Source: Vallitalea okinawensis
GTDB lineage: Bacteria; Bacillota; Clostridia; Lachnospirales; PQDH01
Direction: 5' to 3'
Assembly: GCF_002964605.1 (NCBI RefSeq)
Contig: NZ_PQDH01000001.1
Location: 620,001-684,000 of the forward strand
Length of the DNA: 64,000 nucleotides
This document shows, one piece after another, positions 43,114 through 51,832 of the stretch (positions are counted from its first letter, which is position 1; every line of letters starts with the position of its first letter). Under the pieces are notes generated by a model. It saw nothing but the letters and a program-made list of their open reading frames with translations. It was not told where the DNA came from and made no database searches. The translations under genes and the position numbers were made by a program.

Positions 43114-45387
43114 ATGAAGAAGAAGGGCATATTGTTTAAACAACTATTTTTGTGTTTGATTCTATTCCTAGTAGTTCCAACATCCATATATACTTTTTTC
43201 TACCATTACAACATTTCAGATGTTATGAAGCAAAAAATATATGAGTCCACCACTAAACATTTAAATTTACTCCAAAAAGATGTGGATAAAATATTAGAGA
43301 AATCAACAAAAAATCTTCTAGCCTTGTCCATTGATCCGATAATTGAAGATATGATGGTCATGCAGAATTCTGGTCAGCAAAGATCAATAGAATATATAGA
43401 GCACTTAATGGATTTTAGGTTTTACTGTACCCAATTAGAAGCAACAGAGGACTATATTCATTCCGTTTATCTGTATAATCCAACAGCCGACTATATCATT
43501 ACTTCAGGTGGTGAAAGTGTATCGATAGATGAGTTTTTTGATACCTCTTGGGTTGATAGCTTAGAAGACATTACTCAATTAACCATATTACCATCAAGAC
43601 AACCTATTGATAATAATCACTCCTACGTTGATATCGATCGGGACATCAGCTCACCCGTGGTAACAATGGCTTATCCCATGGATACGGGTTCTATACAAAC
43701 TAAAGGAATCATTATTTTTAATATCTATGAGAAGCAATTGATCCCCCTTACAGAAGACTTTGTGTTTTTGATGGATATGAATGGCAGTCTTATTGCAAGC
43801 AACGATATGAAAGAATGGACAAATGATCCAGATGCTTTCATTGTAGGTATCCACGCTTTTTTAGAAGAGGCGAATTACCCTAAAGACATGCTAACTTATA
43901 CACATGAACAAGATAAATTTTTAATTAACTCCACCTATTATGATAGAAGAAGGATGGTTCTAACCACCATAACACCTATAAACGATGTTATGGCAACTAT
44001 TGTGCAGTACCAGATCACTGTATTAGTGGTTTCTACGGTTATTTTATTAGGTGGCCTGATCTTATCTTTTGGAATATCAAATAAACTGTATGTTCCCATT
44101 AAGAATACCTTGAATAACCTGACAACCTATCCCATACCAACTATAGATTCCAGAGGAAATGAATTAGATTATATTAAAAACGTGGTTAATAAGATTATTG
44201 AAGATGATAAAGCCATTAAGGAACAACTGAATAATCAACAAGAGAACATATATGAAGCAAAAGTTCTTCAATTAATCAAAGGAAAGACAGATACAACTTC
44301 CCTCTTTCAATCAGAGCAGTTTTTCCTCTGTGTATTACTATCGATTGATTCTTATGATGAATTCATTGCAAAACATAGTTATAAAGAACAATTTTACTTC
44401 AAACAATTATTTCTACGACAGATTGAAACACTCTTTAACGAAGTATTTCTGAGTAAAGGTGCTATGCTAGAGCAAGATAAAATTGTGTTTTTAGTAAATG
44501 GTGATGCTACTCAACTAGAGGGTGTCTATATGGATAATATACTAAAAGCTGCTCAAAGTATGATATCAGAGCAGTTTAACCGTACTATTTCTTTTGGTGT
44601 CAGCCCCCTTATCAATGGTATACCTGATTTAAGAGATGGCTATCTAAATGCCTTATCCACATTGGATTATCGTATTTCATATGGTAAAGAAAGTATTATT
44701 TATAGCCACTTACTCAATCCAGCTATTCACCCCGAAAACTCTTATGAAGAGCTTTTCGTTAGGGTAATCAACCAACTTGAGCTCAATCATTTAGAAGAAA
44801 TAGAATCCTGCCTTGACCAATTATTTGCTTCTATTAAAGAGAAAGGCGATGTAACAAATGATTACGTTATGACAATACTTTCTCCATTAATTACACGGAC
44901 TTATAATTACTTATCGATACACCTTTTAAGGTTTTCAAGGGTTTTAGGTGATGATCATTCATCCATGTACAAGTTAGTCTCTGAACAGGAAAGTTTGATA
45001 GCGTTAAAAAAGGTATTGATGGATCTCTATTTAAAGATCATCTTGATTCAAGAAGACCAAGGTAAGAATTTAAGTATTATTGATCGTTCACTTCAATACA
45101 TCAAAGATAATTATAATGATCATAATCTTGATTTGACAGTTTTATCCACAGAGATGAACATTAGTTATTCATATTTAAGAAAGCAAATCAAAGAGCAAAC
45201 CGGATTGACTTATATCGAGTACTTAAACAAATATCGTATAAAAAAAGCTAAAGAACTACTCCAACAAAGGACCCATACCATCAAAGAGATTTCTTTTTTA
45301 GTAGGTTACAACAATGATCAAAGTTTTAATCGCTATTTCAAAAAATACGAAGGAATGACACCAGGAGAATATCGTCGAAAATTATAA
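43114..45387 (+). CDS. Membrane-bound AraC-type transcriptional regulator
   Basis: 757 residues. Membrane helix near 8-28, extracellular Cache-like sensor (about 30-285), second helix near 293-313, a cytoplasmic linker, then a C-terminal AraC helix-turn-helix pair (about 655-757: LTVLSTEMNISYSYLRKQIKE and IKEISFLVGYNNDQSFNRYF). This one-protein sensor architecture is common beside Lpl-type operons in clostridia and Paenibacillus. It stands between the two binding-protein genes and probably controls both. AGGGGG precedes ATG 43114. Confidence 0.92.
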   Translation: MKKKGILFKQLFLCLILFLVVPTSIYTFFYHYNISDVMKQKIYESTTKHLNLLQKDVDKILEKSTKNLLALSIDPIIEDMMVMQNSGQQRSIEYIEHLMDFRFYCTQLEATEDYIHSVYLYNPTADYIITSGGESVSIDEFFDTSWVDSLEDITQLTILPSRQPIDNNHSYVDIDRDISSPVVTMAYPMDTGSIQTKGIIIFNIYEKQLIPLTEDFVFLMDMNGSLIASNDMKEWTNDPDAFIVGIHAFLEEANYPKDMLTYTHEQDKFLINSTYYDRRRMVLTTITPINDVMATIVQYQITVLVVSTVILLGGLILSFGISNKLYVPIKNTLNNLTTYPIPTIDSRGNELDYIKNVVNKIIEDDKAIKEQLNNQQENIYEAKVLQLIKGKTDTTSLFQSEQFFLCVLLSIDSYDEFIAKHSYKEQFYFKQLFLRQIETLFNEVFLSKGAMLEQDKIVFLVNGDATQLEGVYMDNILKAAQSMISEQFNRTISFGVSPLINGIPDLRDGYLNALSTLDYRISYGKESIIYSHLLNPAIHPENSYEELFVRVINQLELNHLEEIESCLDQLFASIKEKGDVTNDYVMTILSPLITRTYNYLSIHLLRFSRVLGDDHSSMYKLVSEQESLIALKKVLMDLYLKIILIQEDQGKNLSIIDRSLQYIKDNYNDHNLDLTVLSTEMNISYSYLRKQIKEQTGLTYIEYLNKYRIKKAKELLQQRTHTIKEISFLVGYNNDQSFNRYFKKYEGMTPGEYRRKL

Positions 45388-45392
45388 GTAAA

Positions 45393-45427
45393 AGCCCCCA
45401 GTGCTCCTTGATGGAATACTGGGGGCT
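45393..45427. terminator. Bidirectional terminator
   Basis: AGCCCCCAGT (45393-45402), 15-nt loop, ACTGGGGGCT (45418-45427), between the convergent AraC-type gene and binding-protein gene B. Confidence 0.88.
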
Positions 45428-45439
45428 ATATAACATGTA

Positions 45440-46864
45440 TTAATCAATATAACCTCTTAACGCCAATTCTTCTTGCATAGCCTGAACTGCTTCTTCACTA
45501 CTGATGCTACCAAGAATAGCTTTGACAGCGTATTTAGTAACAATCTCTTCTGCTGCTTTACTGGTTGATCGAATAACCTCATTTTTTCCATAGCTTAAGA
45601 TAATCTCTTTACTTTGCAGATAATTTTTTGGTGCATCAATAGGTAATGTCCATTTTTGTGATTTAGGTTGAACGATCCCATGATCCATGGCATGACTTCT
45701 TCCAATATCAGTAAGAATATATTGTCCATCCTTTTTTTCGTAATCATACCCCTCTATACCTAATGTACAGACTATCGTCCCTTCATAAGTATGCAGAAAT
45801 TCCAAAAACTTAAATGCACTTTCCTTCTCTTCACTGTATGTAGGAATAACCCAAAGACCATCTTGTCCTTTTGTTAGGCTGGCTTCTCCATTTTGCCCAA
45901 CTGGCGGTTGGATACCACGAATTTCAAAAGGAGTATCTGGATTTGTTGATATAGCTTTTTGATTAAATATACCAGTCCAATTATCCCAATAGACAAACAA
46001 GCCCACCCGTCCAGTTAATACCGCTTCTCTACAATTAGAACTACTATTAGTAGCAAAATTGGGATCATAAATACCTTCTTTATACAGCTTGGCTAACCAT
46101 TCATATACCGGAATAGCCTCTTGGGTTGCATAGGGTATATACCAATCACCATCTTCTTCTTTTGCATAGCCATCTACCAATCCAGCAGAACCCATAAATG
46201 GTTGAATATCATAGATATTCTTAGATGTGATGCCGTAGGTATCATCTATACCATTGCCATCTGGATCATCATATGTGAAAGCCTTTAACACTTGATAGTA
46301 TTCTTCCATATTTTGTGGAGCTTCTAATCCTAAATTCTCCAACCAATCCCAACGGATCAGTGGTAATCGCCCACCTTCATATTTGTTAAAGACGGCATAT
46401 ATTTCACCATCATCAGCTCGTATTCGATTCCATTCCTCTAATGGTATAAGAGAGAAATCACCTAATACAGATGAGTTCATTATTTGCTCAGTTAATGGCA
46501 TAAACAAATGAAGCTGATACAGAGATTCAAATATATCCGTGTTCATATAAATGAGATCTACATTTTCACCTGCTGCAACTGTAGTTGTTACTTTAGCATT
46601 ATAACTGGATCCTGAAATTTTACGTATGTTAATGGCTATACCAGAAAGCCTCTCAACTTCTTGCTCCCACAATTCATTTTCTTCAAAATCTTTTCCTCCT
46701 GTTACAGCAGTTAATATCTCTACAGGTCTTTTTTGGCTATTAATCTCCTCTTCTCCTTCTATTAGAGGATTTTTTGATTCATTATTATTGAGAGGTTTCT
46801 CATTGCATCCAGTCAATATAATCAATAATAAGCCAATTCCAAGTAACAAGAATCTTTTCCTCAC
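45440..46864 (-). CDS. Extracellular solute-binding lipoprotein, LplA type (B)
   Basis: 474 residues from GTG 46864, with AGAGGGA 6 bases upstream. Signal MRKRFLLLGIGLLLIILTGC ends in a lipobox Cys20. It is a close paralog of the binding protein at 41366-42826: matching stretches cover nearly the full mature length, including YAVFNKYEGGRLPL and the DPDGNGIDDTYG loop. There is no permease next to it, so it may feed the LplBC pair 4 kb away. The alternative TTG 46888 start would give a poor signal peptide. Confidence 0.85.
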   Translation of the reverse strand: MRKRFLLLGIGLLLIILTGCNEKPLNNNESKNPLIEGEEEINSQKRPVEILTAVTGGKDFEENELWEQEVERLSGIAINIRKISGSSYNAKVTTTVAAGENVDLIYMNTDIFESLYQLHLFMPLTEQIMNSSVLGDFSLIPLEEWNRIRADDGEIYAVFNKYEGGRLPLIRWDWLENLGLEAPQNMEEYYQVLKAFTYDDPDGNGIDDTYGITSKNIYDIQPFMGSAGLVDGYAKEEDGDWYIPYATQEAIPVYEWLAKLYKEGIYDPNFATNSSSNCREAVLTGRVGLFVYWDNWTGIFNQKAISTNPDTPFEIRGIQPPVGQNGEASLTKGQDGLWVIPTYSEEKESAFKFLEFLHTYEGTIVCTLGIEGYDYEKKDGQYILTDIGRSHAMDHGIVQPKSQKWTLPIDAPKNYLQSKEIILSYGKNEVIRSTSKAAEEIVTKYAVKAILGSISSEEAVQAMQEELALRGYID

Positions 46865-46962
46865 ACCCAATCCCTCTCCCTCTCTCAAGTTACTTTTTAT
46901 TATAACCGTTATAAGGATGAGCTGTAAACCATGAGAATTGCCATTTGGCTACAGGATTGACC

Positions 46963-47337
46963 TTATTTACTGAAAACCAGCTGTTCACAGGTATTTATAA
47001 GGATATGTGCTTCTTTTAAAACCTTATAATCGTCTTCATTTGATGGTATATATATTCGATATCCTAGTCCTAATTCTTTTGCTAGTAATAACTCATCGTA
47101 GTCCATGGTTAATATTGCTATTTGGTCTATTTTAAGATGCCACTTCTTTAAAATGCTTTCCATTAAACTTCTTATTCCAACCTTTTCATTCAATAGTTCA
47201 ACATAAAAATCCAATTCTTTTAATGACGCGATTAAACTTATTATATCTCCCTTTACTTTAGGATGTATGAGAATTACCTCAATATCATGCATTCTTAGTA
47301 TCTGTGTATTGTTATTTTTATTCCTCTTATTACTCAT
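46963..47337 (-). CDS. Small HAD-like protein without a clear catalytic motif
   Basis: 124 residues from ATG 47337, with CAGGAGG 8 bases upstream and inside the end of the preceding PHP gene, so translation is coupled. The order of segments (ILKKWHLKIDQIAILTMDYD, then LLAKELGLGYRIYIP, then ILINTCEQLV) follows the C-terminal half of HAD phosphatases, where the GDS/T-x-x-D motif would be. The DxDxT nucleophile motif of HAD enzymes is missing; a D-Y-D is near 73-75. I cannot assign an activity. It may be a degraded or regulatory member working with the PHP protein. Confidence 0.7.
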   Translation of the reverse strand: MSNKRNKNNNTQILRMHDIEVILIHPKVKGDIISLIASLKELDFYVELLNEKVGIRSLMESILKKWHLKIDQIAILTMDYDELLLAKELGLGYRIYIPSNEDDYKVLKEAHILINTCEQLVFSK

Positions 47338-48622
47338 TCCCATTACCTCCTGCAAAGTAAATTGGATTACTTAATAAAATGGTTACCCATCCTTCACAAT
47401 CAAACCCATCTTCATTAAACTCTAATAAGCGTTTGACTTCAATCCTAACAAACTTTTCATTCTGGATAATGACTTTTTTACAATATGCTCTATCTTCTAA
47501 TAGAATAATTTCTTCATTTTCATTGGTTATGACATGAAGTACATCTCCTATATTAAGATTCATTAATTCTATATGTACTTCTCTATCTAAAGTAGTATCT
47601 CCCAAAACATTATGTTCAGTATAAAGATTTAATTTGGGACACTGATTATTAAGGGTTATGTAAACCTTGCCATTTTTCATAGCTTCTACTAAGCTTTCTG
47701 TCGTTAGTTGTTGGGTATAGAGATGAGTCGTTGGTATGCCATGCCCCCGAAAAATGCCCGGTCCATGACAATCACTGCCACCAACTACAGGTATTTTCTT
47801 ACCTTGTAACAATTGTTGATGCCACCATTGTACAGCTTTTTCATTTACAGGTCGCCACATACCATTCCAAATTTCTATCCAATCCACAGGTTGTTCAAAA
47901 TCCTTTAACCATGGTGAGTCATTACAAAAGGGATGATTAATCCCTATGCCACACCCTTTTTCCTTTGCTTCTTTTAAATGCCACTCATAACATTCCCATT
48001 GAGGGTCCCAAGTGAAATCTTCTATAGGGGTTGCTACTCCTAACATGCCAACGTGCCCAGCCTCAAGTCCATATTCAACTCCTGGTGCAACGAGAATCTC
48101 TTGATCACATGGTAAGGATTGGTTAGCACTGGCAATATTATGGTCCGTGATAAAGATAAATTCTAATCCAACCTCTTTAGCACTTTGTATGGTTTCTGGT
48201 ATGGATAAACGTCCATCACTATGTACCGTGTGCATATGGGTATCCCCTGCAACAAAACGATAGTGTTTTAAAGTAATAACAACCTTGGCAACAACCCGTA
48301 CCCTTTGTATTTCATTTTTAGTTCGTGGAAAGACAACAAGTTGCCATTTTCCTTCTTCAATCTCTCCAGGTAAAGTACCTGGAGTACCAAACTCCTCTGT
48401 AAGCATTAAATACTTTCTATGAGTACAATTCCAGGCTCTTAACTTCTCCTTATGTTTAAGTCCAACTCCAACTAAGTCTGGACGCCCATGGTTTGGTTTA
48501 GGAGGTTGTTCAACTTCAATAAAGACTTCAATACGTTCTGCACCTTTAGGAACTTCAAAGTCATATGTAAACGTAGTATTCACATCTTCTTTATAATAAT
48601 AATTATCAAATAAAATTTGCAT
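47330..48622 (-). CDS. PHP-domain metallohydrolase, CehA/McbA type (B)
   Basis: 430 residues, ATG 48622 with AAGGAG upstream. N-terminal beta-rich domain (about 15-130, YDFEVPKGAERIEVFIEV), then a PHP domain with GDTHMHTVHSDG near 136-147, ITDHNIAS, PGVEYGLEAGH, GINHPF and GGSDCHG. A C-terminal beta segment (about 340-430) is longer than in paralog A. Substrate unknown; metal-dependent hydrolysis of a phosphoester- or carbamate-like bond is expected. Its stop overlaps the next small gene. Confidence 0.9.
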   Translation of the reverse strand: MQILFDNYYYKEDVNTTFTYDFEVPKGAERIEVFIEVEQPPKPNHGRPDLVGVGLKHKEKLRAWNCTHRKYLMLTEEFGTPGTLPGEIEEGKWQLVVFPRTKNEIQRVRVVAKVVITLKHYRFVAGDTHMHTVHSDGRLSIPETIQSAKEVGLEFIFITDHNIASANQSLPCDQEILVAPGVEYGLEAGHVGMLGVATPIEDFTWDPQWECYEWHLKEAKEKGCGIGINHPFCNDSPWLKDFEQPVDWIEIWNGMWRPVNEKAVQWWHQQLLQGKKIPVVGGSDCHGPGIFRGHGIPTTHLYTQQLTTESLVEAMKNGKVYITLNNQCPKLNLYTEHNVLGDTTLDREVHIELMNLNIGDVLHVITNENEEIILLEDRAYCKKVIIQNEKFVRIEVKRLLEFNEDGFDCEGWVTILLSNPIYFAGGNGNE

Positions 48623-48811
48623 AACACGACTCCTTTCCTGCCATATCCAACCGATGAATATGTAACGCGATATAATGAATAAACTTATATCCTAATATAA
48701 GATCTTTCAATGACTTTATAACATGGATTGAGTCCTGCCGTAAATTATCACTTTCTTATAGAGTCATCATATATAGTTAAAAATATACTAATTGCAGTTG
48801 TTTTCTAAGCC

Positions 48812-48840
48812 TTGCTCTACTATAAAAAATCCTCTATAAT
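48812..48840 (+). promoter_or_regulatory. Promoter of the thiamine-binding gene
   Basis: TTGCTC (48812-48817), 17 bases, TATAAT (48835-48840). No TPP riboswitch signature was seen in the short leader. Confidence 0.7.
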
Positions 48841-48878
48841 CAACTTAAAAGATAATCAAACGCAAGGAGTTGTTATGA

Positions 48879-49175
48879 ATGGCTATCGTTGAAATAAGCA
48901 TTGTACCTCTTGGTACAGCTAGTACATCTCTGAGTTCATATGTTGCTAAATGCCATGAACGATTAAAGAATTCTAATCTTAACTATCAACTAACACCAAT
49001 GGGTACAATTATTGAAGGCGATCTTGTAGAAATCATGAGTTGCATTAATGATATGCATGAAGTTCCTTTTGCAGCAGGCGCTTCAAGAGTTATGACCAAT
49101 ATTAAAATTGATGATAGACGTGATCAACATGCTACTATGGAACAAAAGGTTCAATCCGTTAATAGTAAACTATAA
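48879..49175 (+). CDS. MTH1187/YkoF-like thiamine-binding protein
   Basis: 98 residues with the family start EISIVPLGTASTSLSSYVA, the central YQLTPMGTIIEGDLVEIM and the late ASRVMTNIKIDDRRD. Members form tetramers and bind thiamine-like HMP compounds; physiological role poorly known. Start ATG 48879 has AAGGAG 9 bases upstream; an ATG five bases earlier is out of frame. Single gene with a terminator. Confidence 0.93.
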   Translation: MAIVEISIVPLGTASTSLSSYVAKCHERLKNSNLNYQLTPMGTIIEGDLVEIMSCINDMHEVPFAAGASRVMTNIKIDDRRDQHATMEQKVQSVNSKL

Positions 49176-49233
49176 GGGATAGGTATTCTTAATGTAATAA
49201 CAACGTATATAATAAAAGAAAATGTTCAGCTCA

Positions 49234-49264
49234 AAAAATCCACATGAATTATTCATGTGGATTT
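49234..49264. terminator. Bidirectional terminator (thiamine-binding gene / tRNA cluster 1)
   Basis: AAAATCCACATGAA, loop TTA, TTCATGTGGATTTT: 14 perfect pairs with A/T tails on both sides. It ends the thiamine-binding gene and the minus-strand tRNAs. Confidence 0.92.
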
Positions 49265-49267
49265 TAA

Positions 49268-49341
49268 ATAGCGGAGGACGGAATTGAACCGCCGACACTA
49301 CGGGTATGAACCGTATGCTCTAGCCATCTGAGCTACTCCGC
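49268..49341 (-). tRNA. tRNA-Met (CAT), elongator type
   Basis: 74-nt cloverleaf starting GGCGGAG-TAGCTCAG, with anticodon CAT in GGTTCATACCC and T arm GGCGGTTCAATTCCGTC. The acceptor ends CTCCGCT plus discriminator A. A paired first base marks it as an elongator, not an initiator. CCA is not encoded. Last tRNA of cluster 1. Confidence 0.95.
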
Positions 49342-49378
49342 CATATTAACTTTTATTCAAGCTATTAGAATTATTAAA

Positions 49379-49451
49379 TGGGCGCAACAGGGCTCGAACC
49401 TGTGACCCCCTGCTTGTAAGGCAGGTGCTCTCCCAGCTGAGCTATGCGCCC
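49379..49451 (-). tRNA. tRNA-Val (TAC)
   Basis: 73-nt cloverleaf, acceptor GGGCGCA/TGCGCCC, anticodon loop CTTACAA (TAC), T arm with GGTTCGAGCCC. CCA not encoded. Identical sequence occurs in cluster 2. Confidence 0.96.
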
Positions 49452-49570
49452 AAGATGACTTTTTGCCTTTAGCAAAACTTATTTTGCTTGCTTTGTAATT
49501 ATCTACACAGCTTAGAAAAATTAGTTGCGCTTAAGGATCAATGTCATTGTAGACTTTTTAAAGTCTATAA

Positions 49571-49643
49571 CAGGGGCAGTAGGACTTGAACCCACGACAT
49601 CCGGTTTTGGAGACCGACGTTCTACCAACTGAACTATACCCCT
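49571..49643 (-). tRNA. tRNA-Trp (CCA)
   Basis: 73-nt cloverleaf, acceptor AGGGGTA/TGCCCCT, anticodon loop CTCCAAA (CCA), T arm GGGTTCAAGTCC, discriminator G. First tRNA of cluster 1; CCA end not encoded. Confidence 0.96.
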
Positions 49644-49676
49644 ATGTTTGTTTGCTTTTTTTAAGAATGCTTATTC

Positions 49677-49705
49677 ATTTTACCTAATTTTTTCGGTGTT
49701 GTCAA
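49677..49705 (-). promoter_or_regulatory. Promoter of tRNA cluster 1
   Basis: TTGACA (49705-49700), 17 bases, TAAAAT (49682-49677), read on the minus strand. Confidence 0.85.
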
Positions 49706-49723
49706 CATTTTTTAAATTTTTTT

Positions 49724-49748
49724 GGGAGCTTTTGCATGAAAAGCTCCC
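49724..49748 (-). other. Hairpin after tctA
   Basis: GGGAGCTTTT (49724-49733), loop GCATG, AAAAGCTCCC (49739-49748). Reading with tctA it is followed by A, not T, so it is not a standard terminator; it may still protect the 3' end. Confidence 0.55.
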
Positions 49749-49771
49749 TTTAATAGTCATTTAATATTCCT

Positions 49772-51286
49772 TTATGCTTTACTCTCTACTTTCTGAGCAC
49801 CTTTTTTTCTTTTCCCTTTATTTCCTTTAAAGAAGAATAGTACAAAGGAAGCTATAGCAATGAAGATAAAAAATGCACTGATCGGTCTTGTAACAAAGAT
49901 AGAATAACTACCATCAGACATGACCAAAGCACGGCGGAAATTCATTTCGGCTAACGGTCCTAAAACAATTCCAAGTAAAATAGGAACCAGCTGAAAATTC
50001 ATTCGACGTAAGAAATATGCCAGTATACCAAAACCAATGATAATGAATACATCATAAATGGCATTGTTAGTCGAATATGCTCCTGCTATACAAAAGACAA
50101 TAACCATGGTTGCTAACAGTTCATATGGTATCTTCGTAATCTTTGCATAGAAGCGGATAAAGTACTTACCCATGATGTACATGAATACATTAACTACAAT
50201 TAATCCAAGCATAATAGCATACATAATATTACCTTGCTCAACAAATAAAGTTGGACCAGGTACCATTCCATGAACCATTAATGCACCAAGTAAAATAGCA
50301 GTTGCACCATCTCCAGGTACACCTAATGTTAATAAAGGTATCATTGTAGCACCTGTTGCACCGTTATTGGCAGCTTCCGTAACAGCCACCCCTTCAATCT
50401 CACCTTTACCAAATGTCTCTGGATGTTTTGAATGGCGTTTCACTTGATCGTAACTGACAAAGGCTGCTAGGCCACCACCAGTACCAGGTGTAGCACCAAT
50501 AATTGAACCTATTAATGAACCAATGGAAATAGGCTTAATGCAACGTTTGAATTCTTCTTTGGTGATTTTTTGTTTATCAATACTGAAACTTTTCAGACTA
50601 GCTGCATCAGTCTTTGGGTTATACTGAGACTTCATCATAATCTCAGATATTGCAAAGAGACCAATTAAAGCAATAATTAAAGGTATCCCCTTAAATAGAT
50701 TATAATTATCAAAGGTAAAACGCATGGTTCCACTTAATTTGTCCATTCCGATGCTACTTACAAATATACCAAGGCAGGCACCTATAAGCCCCTTAAAAAT
50801 ATTATCATTAGAAACACCTGCAATAATGGATAAACCAAATACAGCTAAAGCTAAATACTCAGGTGGTCCAAAAAGTAATGTTACTTTTGCAATCTGTGGC
50901 GCTGCAAAAAGTAAAAGAAGTGCACTAAATATACCACCAATAGTTGATGCTATAATTGCCATTGACAATGCTTTATAAGCTTGACCTTTTTGAGTCATGG
51001 GGTAACCATCGAACAAAGTTGCTGCATTAGCCGATGTTCCGGGTGTATTTATTAGAATCGCTGTTATGGAACCGCCGTATGTACCACCACAATATATAGC
51101 TAATAGCATTAACATAGCCGGAATAGGATCTAAGCCATATGTCAATGGAATACACAAAATAATTCCTAAATCTGAAGTAAGACCAGGTATTGATCCTACG
51201 ATAATACCCAACATCAAACCTACGGGGATAATAATAAAGGTTCCCCAAGTCATTAGTTCTTGTAATCCTCCTAAGAAATTCTCCAT
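49772..51286 (-). CDS. Tripartite tricarboxylate transporter, large membrane subunit (TctA)
   Basis: 504 residues with about 11-12 membrane helices. The signature GSIPGLTSDLGI near 32-43, STPGTSANAATLFDGYP-type stretch near 79-95 (INTPGTSANAATLFDGYPM) and the later ATPGTGGGLAAFVSYDQVKR are diagnostic. It takes up a carboxylate with the aid of the TctB and TctC partners encoded just upstream. The lysine-rich tail KGNKGKRKKGAQK is cytoplasmic. AAGGGGGG before ATG. Confidence 0.94.
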   Translation of the reverse strand: MENFLGGLQELMTWGTFIIIPVGLMLGIIVGSIPGLTSDLGIILCIPLTYGLDPIPAMLMLLAIYCGGTYGGSITAILINTPGTSANAATLFDGYPMTQKGQAYKALSMAIIASTIGGIFSALLLLFAAPQIAKVTLLFGPPEYLALAVFGLSIIAGVSNDNIFKGLIGACLGIFVSSIGMDKLSGTMRFTFDNYNLFKGIPLIIALIGLFAISEIMMKSQYNPKTDAASLKSFSIDKQKITKEEFKRCIKPISIGSLIGSIIGATPGTGGGLAAFVSYDQVKRHSKHPETFGKGEIEGVAVTEAANNGATGATMIPLLTLGVPGDGATAILLGALMVHGMVPGPTLFVEQGNIMYAIMLGLIVVNVFMYIMGKYFIRFYAKITKIPYELLATMVIVFCIAGAYSTNNAIYDVFIIIGFGILAYFLRRMNFQLVPILLGIVLGPLAEMNFRRALVMSDGSYSIFVTRPISAFFIFIAIASFVLFFFKGNKGKRKKGAQKVESKA

Positions 51287-51298
51287 ATTAATCCCCCC

Positions 51299-51763
51299 TT
51301 ATGGTAAATTTACAGATAAAACGATCTTAAAAATAAAGTAAACTAAAGCCACTGTTGACATAGATATAGCATAATAATACCACTTTCTTGCGCCATAAAA
51401 AACTAAAATTGCTACTACTAAGAGTAAGGAAGATATTATAAATCCGATTGTACTAATTAAAAAACAAAAGACGATTAATATAGCAGCAAATAAAATGGAC
51501 TTCATTTCCTTTTTGAATTTTTCAGATTGAAAGAATGCCTTATCAATGTAAACACTTTTCTTTGGCGTCATAAAAAGACCTTGTAATAATAAAACAAGTG
51601 AAAAAATGAACATACCGCCAATGACGATACGGGGTATTGTCTGCGCCGTTACAGCTGTCGTTTCCATGGTCTGTATCTGAGAAGGTATCAGCAACCAAAT
51701 GACAGCTGCAAGTATGGCAAAGAGTCCACCAGAAATGATGTCTGAATTATATTTAATCTTCAT
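51299..51763 (-). CDS. Tripartite tricarboxylate transporter, small membrane subunit (TctB)
   Basis: 154 residues, four membrane helices (about 11-25, 43-63, 85-120, 128-150), the size and pattern of TctB. Low sequence conservation is normal for this subunit; its position between tctC and tctA, 12 bases before the latter, supports the call. AAAGGAGG precedes ATG. Confidence 0.85.
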   Translation of the reverse strand: MKIKYNSDIISGGLFAILAAVIWLLIPSQIQTMETTAVTAQTIPRIVIGGMFIFSLVLLLQGLFMTPKKSVYIDKAFFQSEKFKKEMKSILFAAILIVFCFLISTIGFIISSLLLVVAILVFYGARKWYYYAISMSTVALVYFIFKIVLSVNLP

Positions 51764-51785
51764 GTCCCTGCCTCCTTTTAAAGAA

Positions 51786-51807
51786 AGGGGTAGTCCCCAC
51801 TACCCCT
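51786..51807 (-). other. Intercistronic hairpin after tctC
   Basis: AGGGGTAGT-CCCC-ACTACCCCT, perfect 9-bp stem without a T run, between the binding-protein gene tctC and tctB. Placement matches the hairpins at 41340 and 58090. Confidence 0.7.
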
Positions 51808-51832
51808 CAACTTTCTGATAAATGTTACTCTT

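Larger units (their letters stand above)
49268..49564. repeat. Direct repeat copy 1: tRNA-Met, tRNA-Val and conserved spacer
   Basis: This segment and 54344-54638 match almost base for base, including the non-coding spacer with GCTTAGAAAAATTAG, TTGCGCTTAAGG and CAATGTCATTG. They are in the same orientation about 5.07 kb apart. Confidence 0.88.

Noticed and set aside
49724-49748. Rho-independent terminator of the tct operon
   Set aside because: The stem is good but the sequence after it in the direction of transcription is A-rich, not T-rich, so it is listed only as a hairpin.
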